This document shows, piece after piece, positions 22,478 to 31,385 of a stretch of 32,595 nt of DNA (position 1 is its first letter; each line of letters starts with the position of its first letter). Origin of the DNA: an uncultured Oscillospiraceae bacterium (GTDB lineage: Bacteria > Bacillota > Clostridia > Oscillospirales > Oscillospiraceae); assembly GCA_944387635.1 (NCBI GenBank), contig CALXFT010000025.1, positions 1 through 32,595 on the forward strand. The letters are read 5' to 3'. The notes below the pieces were generated by a model that was not told the DNA's origin, ran no database searches, and saw only the letters and a list, made by a program, of their open reading frames with translations. A program made the position numbers and the translations under genes.

Positions 22478-23128
22478 ATGAAAACCAAAAGCAAAGCGCT
22501 GCTTCTGTCTCTGTGCGCGGTGATGCTGGTGGCTGCCTCGATCTTCGGCACCCTGGCTTACCTGACCGATACAGACGCGGTGGAAAACACGTTCACCGTG
22601 GGCCAGGTTGGAATCTCCCTGGACGAAGCCAAGGTGAATACAAAGGGTGAAAAGCTGGACAATGGTGGCAATGTCTGGGTTGAAGGTGCTACCTTGGCAG
22701 ACCGTGTTCAGGCAAACGAGTACAAGCTGGTACCCGGACACGAGTACATCAAGGATCCCACCGTCCATGTGGATAAGGGCAGTGAAGACAGCTGGCTGTT
22801 TATTAAGGTCGACAATGGCATTGCTGCCATTGAGGATTCCACCAATACCATCGCTGATCAGATGAAGGCAATTGGCTGGACTCCGGTGGACGGCATTACG
22901 AATGTCTATGCCTACAAGGAAGTTGTCAAAGCTGAACAAGACGTTGTTGTCTTCAATAGATTTAAGATCAGCGGCGACGTTGAAGGCACTAAGCCCGAGA
23001 CTCCTGAGGATGGTGTCCTGTATCTGTCCGACTATGTGGACGCTGTCATTAATGTCACTGCCTACGCTGTGCAGGCCGACGGCTTTGGCAATGCCGCTGA
23101 TGCTTGGAAAGCTGCTTTCGGCGCATAA
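22478..23128 (+). CDS. TasA/camelysin-like fibre protein 1 (SipW substrate)
   Basis: The 216-residue secreted protein has the SipW-dependent signal: basic start, hydrophobic core and GTLAYLTD at about residues 25-32, then the first strands NTFTVGQVGISL. The mature part has LVPGHEYIKDPTVHVDKGSE and WLFIKVDNG, and ends VINVTAYAVQADGFGNAADAW, which line up with the other two TasA-like neighbours. TasA family proteins assemble into extracellular fibres in biofilms. ATG 22478 with AAGGAGG 8 bases upstream. Codon use turns AT-richer after about 22620. No anchor motif is visible. Confidence 0.88.
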   Translation: MKTKSKALLLSLCAVMLVAASIFGTLAYLTDTDAVENTFTVGQVGISLDEAKVNTKGEKLDNGGNVWVEGATLADRVQANEYKLVPGHEYIKDPTVHVDKGSEDSWLFIKVDNGIAAIEDSTNTIADQMKAIGWTPVDGITNVYAYKEVVKAEQDVVVFNRFKISGDVEGTKPETPEDGVLYLSDYVDAVINVTAYAVQADGFGNAADAWKAAFGA

Positions 23129-23183
23129 ATACGTTTGATCTGATCTCCCTGGAAATAACCCTTTAGAAAGGATGACATTGAAA

Positions 23184-23816
23184 ATGAAGAAGAGAACCGC
23201 AGCTCTGCTGCTGACCTTCGTTCTGATCTTCGGCGCAGCCGTAGGCGGCACCGTGGCTTGGCTGACGGCCAAGACCGACGATGTGGTCAATACCTTTACC
23301 GTGGGCGATATCAACATCGACCTGCGGGAACATAAACTGATGACCAATGAAGAAACTGGTAAATATTATCTGGATGAAAACAGCGAAGTTCAGACAAATT
23401 CCTATAACTTTGTTCCCGGCGACACCCTGCCCAAGGATCCCTTCGTCCGTGTGCAGGCTGGCAGCGAAGCTTGCTATCTGTTTATCCGCGTAAAGGAAGC
23501 GAATAACACTGTTGACGGAGAGAAGATTGTCAACTACACCGTGGATGAAAGCGTTTGGGCCGTTGTTCCCGATCAGGAAGGCTATTGGTATTGCACCATT
23601 TCTGCTGGTGAGGCAGAGAATGGCATTACCAAGTCCATCCTGAAGAATAACAATGTTATGGTAAGCAAACAGGTGACCAAGGAAATGGTCGGTAAGATGA
23701 CGGATGCTCCCACCATCACCTTCACCGCCGCTGCGATTCAGTCCGAAAACATCGATGATTTAACCACCGCTTTTGATCAGCTGCCCCTTGATTTCAAACC
23801 TGCTCAGACCAACTAA
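23184..23816 (+). CDS. TasA/camelysin-like fibre protein 2 (SipW substrate)
   Basis: The 210-residue paralogue starts MKKRTAALLLTFVLIFGAAV, with GTVAWLTAKTDDVVNTFTVG as the SipW-type junction, then INIDLREHKL. Middle landmarks are NFVPGDTLPKDPFVRVQAGS and CYLFIRVKEANNTV, and the end has TFTAAAIQSENID, equivalent to the AYAVQ/AYAIQ strand of the siblings. I use the ATG at 23184; another in frame at 23172 abuts the AGAAAGG ribosome site, so 23184 is favoured though the spacing (12) is long. GC content drops after about 23335. Confidence 0.87.
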   Translation: MKKRTAALLLTFVLIFGAAVGGTVAWLTAKTDDVVNTFTVGDINIDLREHKLMTNEETGKYYLDENSEVQTNSYNFVPGDTLPKDPFVRVQAGSEACYLFIRVKEANNTVDGEKIVNYTVDESVWAVVPDQEGYWYCTISAGEAENGITKSILKNNNVMVSKQVTKEMVGKMTDAPTITFTAAAIQSENIDDLTTAFDQLPLDFKPAQTN

Positions 23817-23896
23817 AGTTGGTACATAACTTTATGCATGACCGCTGACGAGCGGTTTGCAGAATATCAATCCAAAATCAAAAGGAGAAATCACAC

Positions 23897-24679
23897 ATGA
23901 AGAAGAAACTGCTGTCCCTGTGCCTGGTTCTCGCTCTGGCTCTGACTGCCATCGGCGGCACCCTGGCCTACTTCACCGACACGACAGAAGCGGTGAAGAA
24001 TGAGTTTACCGTGGGAAACGTGAACATTGAGCTGGAAGAGCCCAATTGGCCCGGTGATATCGGCAATCTGATGCCCGGTGTGGATATTCCCAAGGACCCC
24101 ACCATTACTGTGGATGGAAAAAGCCAGGATTGCTATGTTTTCCTGAAGATGGACCTGAACAAGTACGTCAGCCTGATCAACCTGATGGGTGTTGACGCTT
24201 ACAAGAACAAAGTTGACGGCCTGTCTGGTGCTTACCCCGGCTTTATCGCGTTTATGAATGCTCTGGCTGAGGACAATGATCTGCGGGAGGCTGTTGTTAA
24301 TCGTTGGTTCCAGGGTATCAACCATAATGAATGGAAGATTATGAACCTGGACGAGATTAAGGAAGCTGTTTCCGGTGCTGAAGACGGGACTAACCCCAAA
24401 ACGCTGAGCGTAATTCTGGGCTACATTGGCTCTGAGGACGACACTTTGTCTGCTGGCGAAAAGGTTACCTTCATGACTGGCTTCGGTATGCCTACCACTG
24501 TCACTGCCTCCATGTTCGACGGCGAGGATGCGTACAAAATTGATGGTGTCTCCAAGTCCGACTTTAATACGGATATGGCAACCTTCAAGATGAACTTCAC
24601 TGCTTACGCCATCCAGGCCGCTGAGATTGCTGGTATCGACGTTGCTTATAAAGCTCTGTTCTCCACGACTGGCGCGTAA
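23897..24679 (+). CDS. TasA/camelysin-like fibre protein 3 (SipW substrate)
   Basis: The 260-residue protein begins MKKKLLSLCLVLALALTAIG then GTLAYFTDTTEAVKNEFTVG and VNIELEEP, the SipW substrate signature. It continues LMPGVDIPKDPTITVDGKSQ, CYVFLKMDLNKY and, after an insertion of about 90 residues (roughly 95-185), ends with MNFTAYAIQAAEIAGIDVAY. It is the longest of the three tandem TasA-like proteins and probably a variant fibre subunit or cap. Strong AAAGGAG upstream of ATG 23897. It is the last gene before a 524-bp non-coding interval. Confidence 0.87.
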   Translation: MKKKLLSLCLVLALALTAIGGTLAYFTDTTEAVKNEFTVGNVNIELEEPNWPGDIGNLMPGVDIPKDPTITVDGKSQDCYVFLKMDLNKYVSLINLMGVDAYKNKVDGLSGAYPGFIAFMNALAEDNDLREAVVNRWFQGINHNEWKIMNLDEIKEAVSGAEDGTNPKTLSVILGYIGSEDDTLSAGEKVTFMTGFGMPTTVTASMFDGEDAYKIDGVSKSDFNTDMATFKMNFTAYAIQAAEIAGIDVAYKALFSTTGA

Positions 24680-24722
24680 ACAGCATCCTGCGTAACATCT
24701 GTGCTGATCCCAAGCACCTCAA

Positions 24723-24747
24723 CCCCTGCGCCCTTCGGGGCGCGGGG
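24723..24747 (+). terminator. GC-rich hairpin after the TasA-like genes
   Basis: CCCCTGCGCCC and GGGCGCGGGG form a stem (one bulged T) around TTCG. No T-run follows, so it may be an RNA-stabilising hairpin or a partial terminator. Confidence 0.5.
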
Positions 24748-24794
24748 CATAGGAGGCCATTTAAGGGGACGCCTTTGAATGGCTCCCTATGCCC
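24745..24794 (+). repeat. Hairpin repeat, copy 1
   Basis: Arms GGGCATAGGAGGCCATTT and GAATGGCTCCCTATGCCC pair with few mismatches around AAGGGGACGCCTTT. It shares an identical 21-bp run (24763-24783) with copy 2. Confidence 0.7.
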
Positions 24795-25097
24795 TGGCGG
24801 TCCGGGATTTGGGAAAGACCAAAAATCTTCAGAGCGCCCTTGGTTTACCCTTTGGGGTAAGTGAAGCGCGTCCGCGGGAGTGAAGACAAAACCGGCGGAA
24901 TGTCAGAGTTTTCGGTCTGGCCCGCCGCCGCGGGGAACTGTCAAAATTTCTGATTTTTGACAGAGAAGGGAGAAGAACTTCTGCCGCCTCTTTGATATGG
25001 AAGAAAAATGCACTGCGGTAAGAACCTCTCAGGCGCCGGCCCTGCCTCGCCGGTGCCGCCCCCTCCAAAGGGGAGCCAAGGGCGCGAAATATGCAGC

Positions 25098-25143
25098 GCA
25101 TAGGAAACGGTTCAAGGGGACGCCTTTGAATGGCTTCCTATGC
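25098..25143 (+). repeat. Hairpin repeat, copy 2
   Basis: GCATAGGAA (25098-25106) and TTCCTATGC (25135-25143) are perfect arms around the 21-bp run shared with copy 1 (25114-25134). The two copies are in direct orientation about 350 bp apart and bracket the interval between the two halves of the fibre cluster. Confidence 0.7.
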
Positions 25144-25203
25144 CCTGCATGGTCAGAGTATAACAAGAAAGTATAGGAAACAATGTTCATAGAGGTGAAG
25201 CCA

Positions 25204-25764
25204 ATGAAACGTAAAATTTTGCTTGCAGCCGTGGCCGTGATCTGCCTGTCCCTGCTGGGAGTGGGCACTTTGGCCTATTTTACCTCCGATGGTACGGCGC
25301 ACAACGTGATCACCACCGGCGGCGTGGACATCGAGCTGATTGAGACCACCGACGATGGCAAGCCCTTCCCGTCGGAAGGCGTCACCGGCGTCATGCCCGG
25401 CGAGTCCGTGACCAAGCGTGTGACGGTGAAGAACACCGGTTTGTCTGAGGCCTGGGTCCGCGTCCGGGCGGACATGGAGGTCAAGGATTCCAACGGAGAG
25501 GTCATGACCGGGGAACACCCCATCGAGCTGACCGGCAAGGACAGCAAGTGGGTGGCCAAGGACGGCTACTATTACTACACCGAGCCCGTAGCCCCCGGCG
25601 CTGAGACCAAGGCCCTGCTGGAGGAAGTGACCTTCCTGCCCCAGATGGGCAACCCCTACCAGGGCAGCACCCTGAACATCGACATCTTCGCCCAGGCGAC
25701 CCAGGTCGCCAACAACGGCGAAACCGTATGGGAAGCCCAGGGCTGGCCCGAAAGCAATTCCTAA
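25204..25764 (+). CDS. TasA/camelysin-like protein 4 (SipW substrate)
   Basis: The 186-residue protein opens MKRKILLAAVAVICLSLLGV and GTLAYFTSDGTAHNVITTGG, then VDIELIETT, so it carries the SipW signal. It continues GVMPGESVTKRVTVKNTGLS, EAWVRVRADMEVKD, YYYYTEPVAPG and ends with LNIDIFAQATQVANNGETVW. This plan (MPG, VKNTG, YYYY, AQA) matches the gene at 30732 more closely than the three upstream siblings. ATG 25204 preferred over 25183, with GAGGTGAAG upstream. It starts the second half of the cluster, 18 bp before the giant gene. Confidence 0.87.
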   Translation: MKRKILLAAVAVICLSLLGVGTLAYFTSDGTAHNVITTGGVDIELIETTDDGKPFPSEGVTGVMPGESVTKRVTVKNTGLSEAWVRVRADMEVKDSNGEVMTGEHPIELTGKDSKWVAKDGYYYYTEPVAPGAETKALLEEVTFLPQMGNPYQGSTLNIDIFAQATQVANNGETVWEAQGWPESNS

Positions 25765-25782
25765 GAAAGGAGGAGACCCTTT

Positions 25783-28700
25783 ATGAAAAAGCGCGTGATT
25801 TCCCTGTTGCTCTGCGCGGCAATGCTGTTGTCTGTTTTCCCTGTGCTTGCCTTTGGTGAAGACAGCATTACACTGGTTTCCTCTGACGGAAATATCCTCA
25901 ACATCTATGAAAGCCTGACCCTGTCCGTCCAGTGGGAGAATCCGGAACCGGCCTCCTACCAGTGGCAGATTCAGGTCAGCGATGATCTGTGGGTCAATAT
26001 CCAGGGCCAGACCGGCCAGTCTCTGGAAGTGACATACGCCATGATCGCCAGCCTTCTGAAGGAGGACGCGGCCAGTTTGCGCTGCCTTGTAAACGGTGAG
26101 GCCTCTGACAGCTTTACCGTTACCATGGATTATACGGAGCCTGAGCTGACTACCCCTGCGGAAGCGGCGGATCCCGTCATTCTCAGCGGCACCACCGTGG
26201 AGACCGTTCCTGTGGAAGAGCCCGCGGTTGAGCTCCCTGAGGGCTATGAAGAGGCTGAGGCCAATTTCAAAGCCGCTGAGCAAAAGCTGAACCAGGCCGT
26301 TGCGGCTCTCTATGACGCGCAGGTCCGGCTGGATGCTGCTAAAAAGGCCTACGATGAGCTGCTGGCCGCTTCCGCCGCTGAGGAAGTTCCCCCGGAGACA
26401 GAAGCCCCTGCGGACGAGGTTCCCGAAGTTCCAGTGGAGTCTGAGGTCCCCGAGGTTCCTGCGGAGTCTGAGGTTTCCGAGATTCCTGCGGAGCCTGAGG
26501 TTCCCGGAGAGCCCGAAATTCCTGTGGAGGCGGAAGTGGCGCCCCAGGAGGAGATCCTTGCTTCCTCTGAGGCCGGTGTGTACAGCGCTCCTCCGGCAGA
26601 GGATGGCAGCGACGAGCTGGATGCCGCCAAGGCAGAGCTGGACGCCGCCCAGGCCGCTTATGACCAGGCCCTGGCCGCCAAGGACGCTGCCCAGGCCGAG
26701 TATGACGCCGCTTTGGACGCCCTGAACGCCCTTAAGAATGCCCCGATGGCCACCATGAGCCTGGCCATGGAGGCAGGCACCTACGCCGATGATCCTCTGA
26801 GCAACTACAGCGTTGTCATCAACTACCAGTTTGAAAACGGAGACACGGCTTACGATTCCTACACTGCCTCTCTGGCGGCTGGCTCCAGCTTCAACACTAC
26901 GGTCACCTTCCCGGTAATCCAGGGCTATCTGGCTTATGTGAATGATGTGGAGCAGACCACCCTGACCATCGACATTACGTCCATTCAGGCGGATGTGACT
27001 TACACGGTTACCTACAAGCCCACCAATGTGAACTACACCGTCAACCACTACCAGCAGAACCTCAATGACGATCAGTACACTTTGGCTGAGAGCGAAACCA
27101 AGCAGGGCCTGACCAACTCCCAGGTCCCGGAAGTGGGCAAGACTTACGAAGGCTTCTACGCCCTGCTCTACGAACGGCCCAACATCGCCGCAGATGGATC
27201 CACGGTGGTGGAAGTGTACTATGACCGGTACTACTACCTCATGAACTTCGATCTGGACGGCGGCTACGGCACCGAGCCCATTTACGCCCGGTACGATGCC
27301 CCTCTGGGCACTGTGAATACCCCCACCAAGGCCGGTTACGCATTCAGCGGCTGGACCCAGACTGCGGGAGACACCGCTGCGGAAACTCTGCCCGCGAAGA
27401 TGCCTGCCGAAAATCGGACCTATCATGCCATCTGGACCGCGGACGCCACCGCCAACGTCACCGTTGTCTTCTGGGGCGAGAACGCCAACGATGAGGAGTA
27501 TTCCTATATTAAGTCCGCTAATGTCCAGATAAAGCCCGGCACGAAGTTTACCTACAGTGAAACAGGTTCCCTGATATGCGGAGTGGAACCGCATACCCAT
27601 GTGGAAGCCTGCTATGCGTTTACCTGTACGAAGGAAGAGCATACCCATGATGCAGACACTTGCTACACCATTGAATGCGACATTACAGAGCATGACCACA
27701 GCAATTGTACTCTGGACTGTACCCATCATACACTGGACTGCTATTCCGCTGGATCTTATACACTCCGTGAGACGGAGCAGCCTTATGAGCTTTCTAATAT
27801 CACGACTGATGGTTTTCACGATTATACGGGTCGGTTTGGTACTACACACTATTATCTCCGTTTAAATGGTACTTGGTACTGCGCGCATTATCAGATTTTG
27901 GGATATTGGATTAATTATGATGAACAAGAAATTTCGCTCAGTTGTAACCACACCCATACCGATTCCTGTTACACCTGCGGTCTGCCAGCCCACAGCCATA
28001 CAAGTGATTGTAAAGAGCTGATTTGCACAAAGGATGAGCATACCCACTCCGACTACACCGGTGAATGCTACACCCAGATCTGCACCGTGCCTGAGCATAC
28101 CCACAACTCCGAGTGCTACATGAACGGAGCTGGACTGGATTCCAATCTGTGGACCTTTGTCAAATCCGACACTGTCACCGTTGCCGCCGATGGTTCCAGT
28201 GTGGTCAATGTTTACTATGATCGCGTTGAGAAGACTCTGACCTTTAAATACAACTATAATAGTAGGTGGGGTTATCAGACAACGGAGACAATCACCGCCA
28301 AATGGGGTTCCAAGATTTCCACCGAGTATGTTGACATTGCGAATGATGCCGGCAGTACTTTCTGGACGCTTAATGATAATGGTTCTGGTCCATATACCAA
28401 CTATTTTGGTGTTATGCCTCAGAACAGCGCAACTTATTATCACCAGTATGATAGTGGTAAAGATGGCAGCATGACCTATTGGGGTGAAGCTTTAAATGAT
28501 TTTCCGGGAACATACTCTGTAAAGCTTTTTGAAGTTGGCGGCGTAGGCGGTTACTACGTTTCCGACGAAGACCACTATGAATTTGAAGGCTTCACCTATG
28601 TCAGCGGTACGGGAAATGGGGAAAGCTGTATTGGTGCAAAATTTTACTACTCCCGTAACAGCTATACCCTGACCTTCAATGACGGCTACTCCAACGTCAG

Positions 28701-30714
28701 GGAAGAGAGCGTCAAGTACGAAGCCCCCCTGAGCACCTATGCTTCCTACGTTCCCGAAGTACCCAGTGCCTATGAGCCCGGTTCCGTCACCTTCGGCGGC
28801 TGGTATTTGAATCCTGAGTGCACAGGCGCTGAGTATAAGCTGGCAGATCACACCATGCCTGCGGACAACATCCTGCTCTATGCCAAGTGGGTCCCAGTCT
28901 CCCATACCGTTACTTTCTACCTGGACCGGGACGCCTACACCGCTGGCACTGCCCTTGAAACCCCTGCTCCGCAGACCGTCCTCCACGGCAGTCTGATGGA
29001 GGAAGTCACCGCTCCCACCAACGGCAGCTATACCTTCGTCGGCTGGTTCTATCTGGAAGACGGTGTGGAGAAGGCCTTTGACCCCGCCAACATGCCGGTG
29101 AACAAGGATCTGGACCTGTACGGCAAGTGGAGCTCCAACGTCCTGAAGCCCTACACCATCTACTACAAGATTCAGAACACCGACACCCAGATCGCCGATC
29201 CCACCACCGGCTCCGGCCTGGCGGGCATCACAAAGACCTTTGAAGCCAAGGGCGGCGAGGAGCTGTATGCCGATTATCAGGAAGGCTACTTCCCCCTCGT
29301 TCAGAGCCACTCCCTGACCATCGACATCGACGCCACCGAGGAGAACGACACCAATGTCTTCACCTTCTGGTATGTACAGAAGGATGCCGTACCCTACATT
29401 GTCAGGTATGTCAATGCAGAGACCGGCGAGGAATTGGAGGAACAGCTGGTGGTTGCGGACAACCGCAAGGCTGTAGTCACCGAGAAGTTCAAGCCCATCT
29501 CTGGCTACATGCCCGACGCCTACCAGAAGCGTCTGGTTGTCACCGGTGCGGAGGCCGAGGAATGGATCACTGTCACCGTAGACGGTGCGGAAGTTCGGGT
29601 TCACCCTGACAATGTCCTGACCTTCTACTACACCGAGGACAACGTGCACGCCTACTACAAGATCACGCACTACACCGAGAATCTGGCCCTTGACGCCCAG
29701 GGCAACAGAACCTGGACCGAGTACGTCTCTTCCGAAATTATAGGCGAGATCGGACAGACTTACACCGCCGAAGAACTGACCATCCCTGGATTCACCTTTG
29801 ATGCCACGGTGGATGAAACCGTTCAGAGTGGTGAGCTGACTGCGGAAGGTCTGGATCTGAAGCTGTACTACGTCAGAAACGAATATCCCTACCAAGTCCA
29901 ATATCTGGAGTACGGCACCAATACGCCCCTGCACGCTCCCAAGGACGGCACCGGCAAGTTCGGCCAGATAGTATCTGAGAGCGCCGTGGACATTGAGGAT
30001 TACCAGGTGGTCGGAGATACTTCCAAGACCCTGAACATCCAGATCGAGGAAGACCAGACACCTGTCAAGAACATCATTGTCTTCTACTACGAAGAGAAGG
30101 AGGTCACCATCAACTATGAGGTGGTAGGACCCGATGGCTGCGGCACGGTGGATCCCGTCTCTGAAACGGTCAAGGTAAAGTCCGGTACAGCCCAGGGCTC
30201 TACGGCCGCGGCTGCTTCCGAAGATTACATCTTTGTGGGCTGGTATGCGGACGAAGATTGTACCATCCCGGTTGATTCTGCTCTGGTGAGCGATAATCAT
30301 TTCACCCCCGCAAAGGTAAATGATAAGAACGTGGCTGCTACATACTATGCCAAGTTCGAGGAGGCAAGCGGCGACCTGACCATTCAGAAGAGGATCACCG
30401 AAGGTTCTGTGGATCAGTCCTTCCTGTTTGTGATCACTTGTGAGGGCAATGCTGCGTTCAAGATGGAAGTGATTGTCCCCGGCAACGGGTCCGTGACCAT
30501 TAAGGATCTGCCTAGCGGAAACTATACCGTTACGGAAATCACGGACTGGAGCTGGCGGTATGACATCGTCGGAAGTGTCAGCCAGACCGTGAAGGTTGGC
30601 CCCGAGGATCCTACAGTGACATTCAAGAATAAGCGAACCGATGACCATTGGCTCGACGGCAGCGACAGCCTGGAGAATGTGTTCGATGCGGTTCAGACGG
30701 CCACCGGTGAATGA
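25783..30714 (+). CDS. Giant secreted multi-domain adhesin-like protein
   Basis: The 1643-residue protein has a standard signal peptide (MKKRVISLLLCAAMLLSVFP, cleavage near residue 25), an N-terminal Ig-like region (about 28-118), an alpha-helical Ala-rich segment (about 155-190), an acidic Pro/Val/Glu repeat region (about 200-265) and a second Ala-rich coiled coil (about 278-320). Then come beta-rich modules, including InlB-type repeats (about 483-556, 960-1036, 1040-1120, each ending in GW... and an Ala-x-Trp or Gly-Lys-Trp strand), MucBP-like modules (about 1200-1450) and a C-terminal Cna-B/SpaA-like domain (about 1527-1610). A Cys/His-rich block spans about 598-778. There is no sorting motif or C-terminal span. 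It probably forms an extracellular adhesin or matrix scaffold. Strong AAGGAGGAG before the ATG. Confidence 0.88.
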   Translation: MKKRVISLLLCAAMLLSVFPVLAFGEDSITLVSSDGNILNIYESLTLSVQWENPEPASYQWQIQVSDDLWVNIQGQTGQSLEVTYAMIASLLKEDAASLRCLVNGEASDSFTVTMDYTEPELTTPAEAADPVILSGTTVETVPVEEPAVELPEGYEEAEANFKAAEQKLNQAVAALYDAQVRLDAAKKAYDELLAASAAEEVPPETEAPADEVPEVPVESEVPEVPAESEVSEIPAEPEVPGEPEIPVEAEVAPQEEILASSEAGVYSAPPAEDGSDELDAAKAELDAAQAAYDQALAAKDAAQAEYDAALDALNALKNAPMATMSLAMEAGTYADDPLSNYSVVINYQFENGDTAYDSYTASLAAGSSFNTTVTFPVIQGYLAYVNDVEQTTLTIDITSIQADVTYTVTYKPTNVNYTVNHYQQNLNDDQYTLAESETKQGLTNSQVPEVGKTYEGFYALLYERPNIAADGSTVVEVYYDRYYYLMNFDLDGGYGTEPIYARYDAPLGTVNTPTKAGYAFSGWTQTAGDTAAETLPAKMPAENRTYHAIWTADATANVTVVFWGENANDEEYSYIKSANVQIKPGTKFTYSETGSLICGVEPHTHVEACYAFTCTKEEHTHDADTCYTIECDITEHDHSNCTLDCTHHTLDCYSAGSYTLRETEQPYELSNITTDGFHDYTGRFGTTHYYLRLNGTWYCAHYQILGYWINYDEQEISLSCNHTHTDSCYTCGLPAHSHTSDCKELICTKDEHTHSDYTGECYTQICTVPEHTHNSECYMNGAGLDSNLWTFVKSDTVTVAADGSSVVNVYYDRVEKTLTFKYNYNSRWGYQTTETITAKWGSKISTEYVDIANDAGSTFWTLNDNGSGPYTNYFGVMPQNSATYYHQYDSGKDGSMTYWGEALNDFPGTYSVKLFEVGGVGGYYVSDEDHYEFEGFTYVSGTGNGESCIGAKFYYSRNSYTLTFNDGYSNVREESVKYEAPLSTYASYVPEVPSAYEPGSVTFGGWYLNPECTGAEYKLADHTMPADNILLYAKWVPVSHTVTFYLDRDAYTAGTALETPAPQTVLHGSLMEEVTAPTNGSYTFVGWFYLEDGVEKAFDPANMPVNKDLDLYGKWSSNVLKPYTIYYKIQNTDTQIADPTTGSGLAGITKTFEAKGGEELYADYQEGYFPLVQSHSLTIDIDATEENDTNVFTFWYVQKDAVPYIVRYVNAETGEELEEQLVVADNRKAVVTEKFKPISGYMPDAYQKRLVVTGAEAEEWITVTVDGAEVRVHPDNVLTFYYTEDNVHAYYKITHYTENLALDAQGNRTWTEYVSSEIIGEIGQTYTAEELTIPGFTFDATVDETVQSGELTAEGLDLKLYYVRNEYPYQVQYLEYGTNTPLHAPKDGTGKFGQIVSESAVDIEDYQVVGDTSKTLNIQIEEDQTPVKNIIVFYYEEKEVTINYEVVGPDGCGTVDPVSETVKVKSGTAQGSTAAAASEDYIFVGWYADEDCTIPVDSALVSDNHFTPAKVNDKNVAATYYAKFEEASGDLTIQKRITEGSVDQSFLFVITCEGNAAFKMEVIVPGNGSVTIKDLPSGNYTVTEITDWSWRYDIVGSVSQTVKVGPEDPTVTFKNKRTDDHWLDGSDSLENVFDAVQTATGE

Positions 30715-30731
30715 GAAAGGAGGCGGCAGCT

Positions 30732-31364
30732 ATGTATCAAGGAAAATATGGTAATACAAATCCTGCGGCCTCCGCTCCCCGGCGGCGCAGAAGACATCGC
30801 AGACTGAATCCCAGATTTGTTGTCATGGCCAGCATCCTTACTCTGCTCATTGGCATGGTGGGCGGGTCTCTGGCATACCTGATTACCAGCACAGATCCTG
30901 TGAAAAACGTGTTCACCCCTGGCAGTGTGACGCCGGATATCACCGAGGAATTCGAAGACAACGTCAAGAAGGATGTTGCTGTGAAGAATACCGGCAATGT
31001 TCCCGTCTACATCCGCGCCAAGGTGATCGTCACCTGGGAAAATGCGGATGGAACCGTCCTGGGCGAACAGCCTGTGGAAGATGAGGACTACGATATTAGG
31101 TACACCGAAGATGGCTGGATTCAGGGAAGCGACGGCTTCTACTACTATACGACGCCTGTAGGCGCGAGTGCATCCACCGGCGTGCTTTTCACAGATTGTG
31201 AGCCTAAGCAGCCGGCTCCCCAGAAGGGCTACACCCTCCATGTGGAGATCCTGTCGCAGGCCATTCAGGCGGACGGTGTTGACGGCAGTGGAATGCATCC
31301 TGTGACTTTGGCCTGGGGCAGTCATGTCACCGTCAAAGATGACGGCACCCTGCGCGTGGGTTGA
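30732..31364 (+). CDS. TasA/camelysin-like protein 5 (SipW substrate) with a basic N-terminus
   Basis: The 210-residue protein has an unusual long basic N-terminal region (SAPRRRRRHRRLNPRF) before its hydrophobic core and the SipW-like junction GGSLAYLITSTDPVKNVFTP. The mature part follows the sibling at 25204: VTPDITEEFEDNVKKDVAVK, NTGNVPVYIRAKVIVTW, FYYYTTPVGASASTGVL, HVEILSQAIQADGVDG. The Leu-Ile in place of the usual Thr-Asp/Ser near the junction may slow or block cleavage, so it could stay membrane-tethered. ATG 30732 with AAAGGAGG 7 bases upstream. Confidence 0.82.
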   Translation: MYQGKYGNTNPAASAPRRRRRHRRLNPRFVVMASILTLLIGMVGGSLAYLITSTDPVKNVFTPGSVTPDITEEFEDNVKKDVAVKNTGNVPVYIRAKVIVTWENADGTVLGEQPVEDEDYDIRYTEDGWIQGSDGFYYYTTPVGASASTGVLFTDCEPKQPAPQKGYTLHVEILSQAIQADGVDGSGMHPVTLAWGSHVTVKDDGTLRVG

Positions 31365-31385
31365 TAGGGAAGGAGGAACAAGAAC

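Larger units (their letters stand above)
24680..25203. other. Repeat-rich 524-bp non-coding interval
   Basis: I see no gene here. It holds a GC-rich hairpin (24723-24747), two copies of a hairpin repeat (24745-24794 and 25098-25143), a CTGTCAAAA/TTTTGACAG hairpin (24938-24963) and an AGGGGAGCCAAGGG string shared with the MITE-like element at 20304. A TATAAC near 25158 could be a -10 for the second half of the cluster, but I cannot pair it with a convincing -35. Confidence 0.6.

Noticed and set aside
26380-26570. CRISPR-like or tandem DNA repeat
   Set aside because: The repetition is a Pro/Val/Glu-rich protein repeat (GAGGTTCC/GAAGTTCC codons), with no constant repeats and unique spacers.
25153-27849. 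An 898-codon open frame opposite the 25204 gene and the 5' half of the giant gene
   Set aside because: Low-complexity mirror of the repeats in the plus-strand genes, with no ribosome site or domain.
28492-30648. A 718-codon open frame opposite the 3' half of the giant gene
   Set aside because: Same artefact; the plus-strand frame has signal peptide, domains and ribosome site.
30600-30714. LPXTG-type anchor at the end of the giant protein
   Set aside because: The tail after the Cna-B-like domain has no (L/S/N)PxTG motif, hydrophobic span or basic end.
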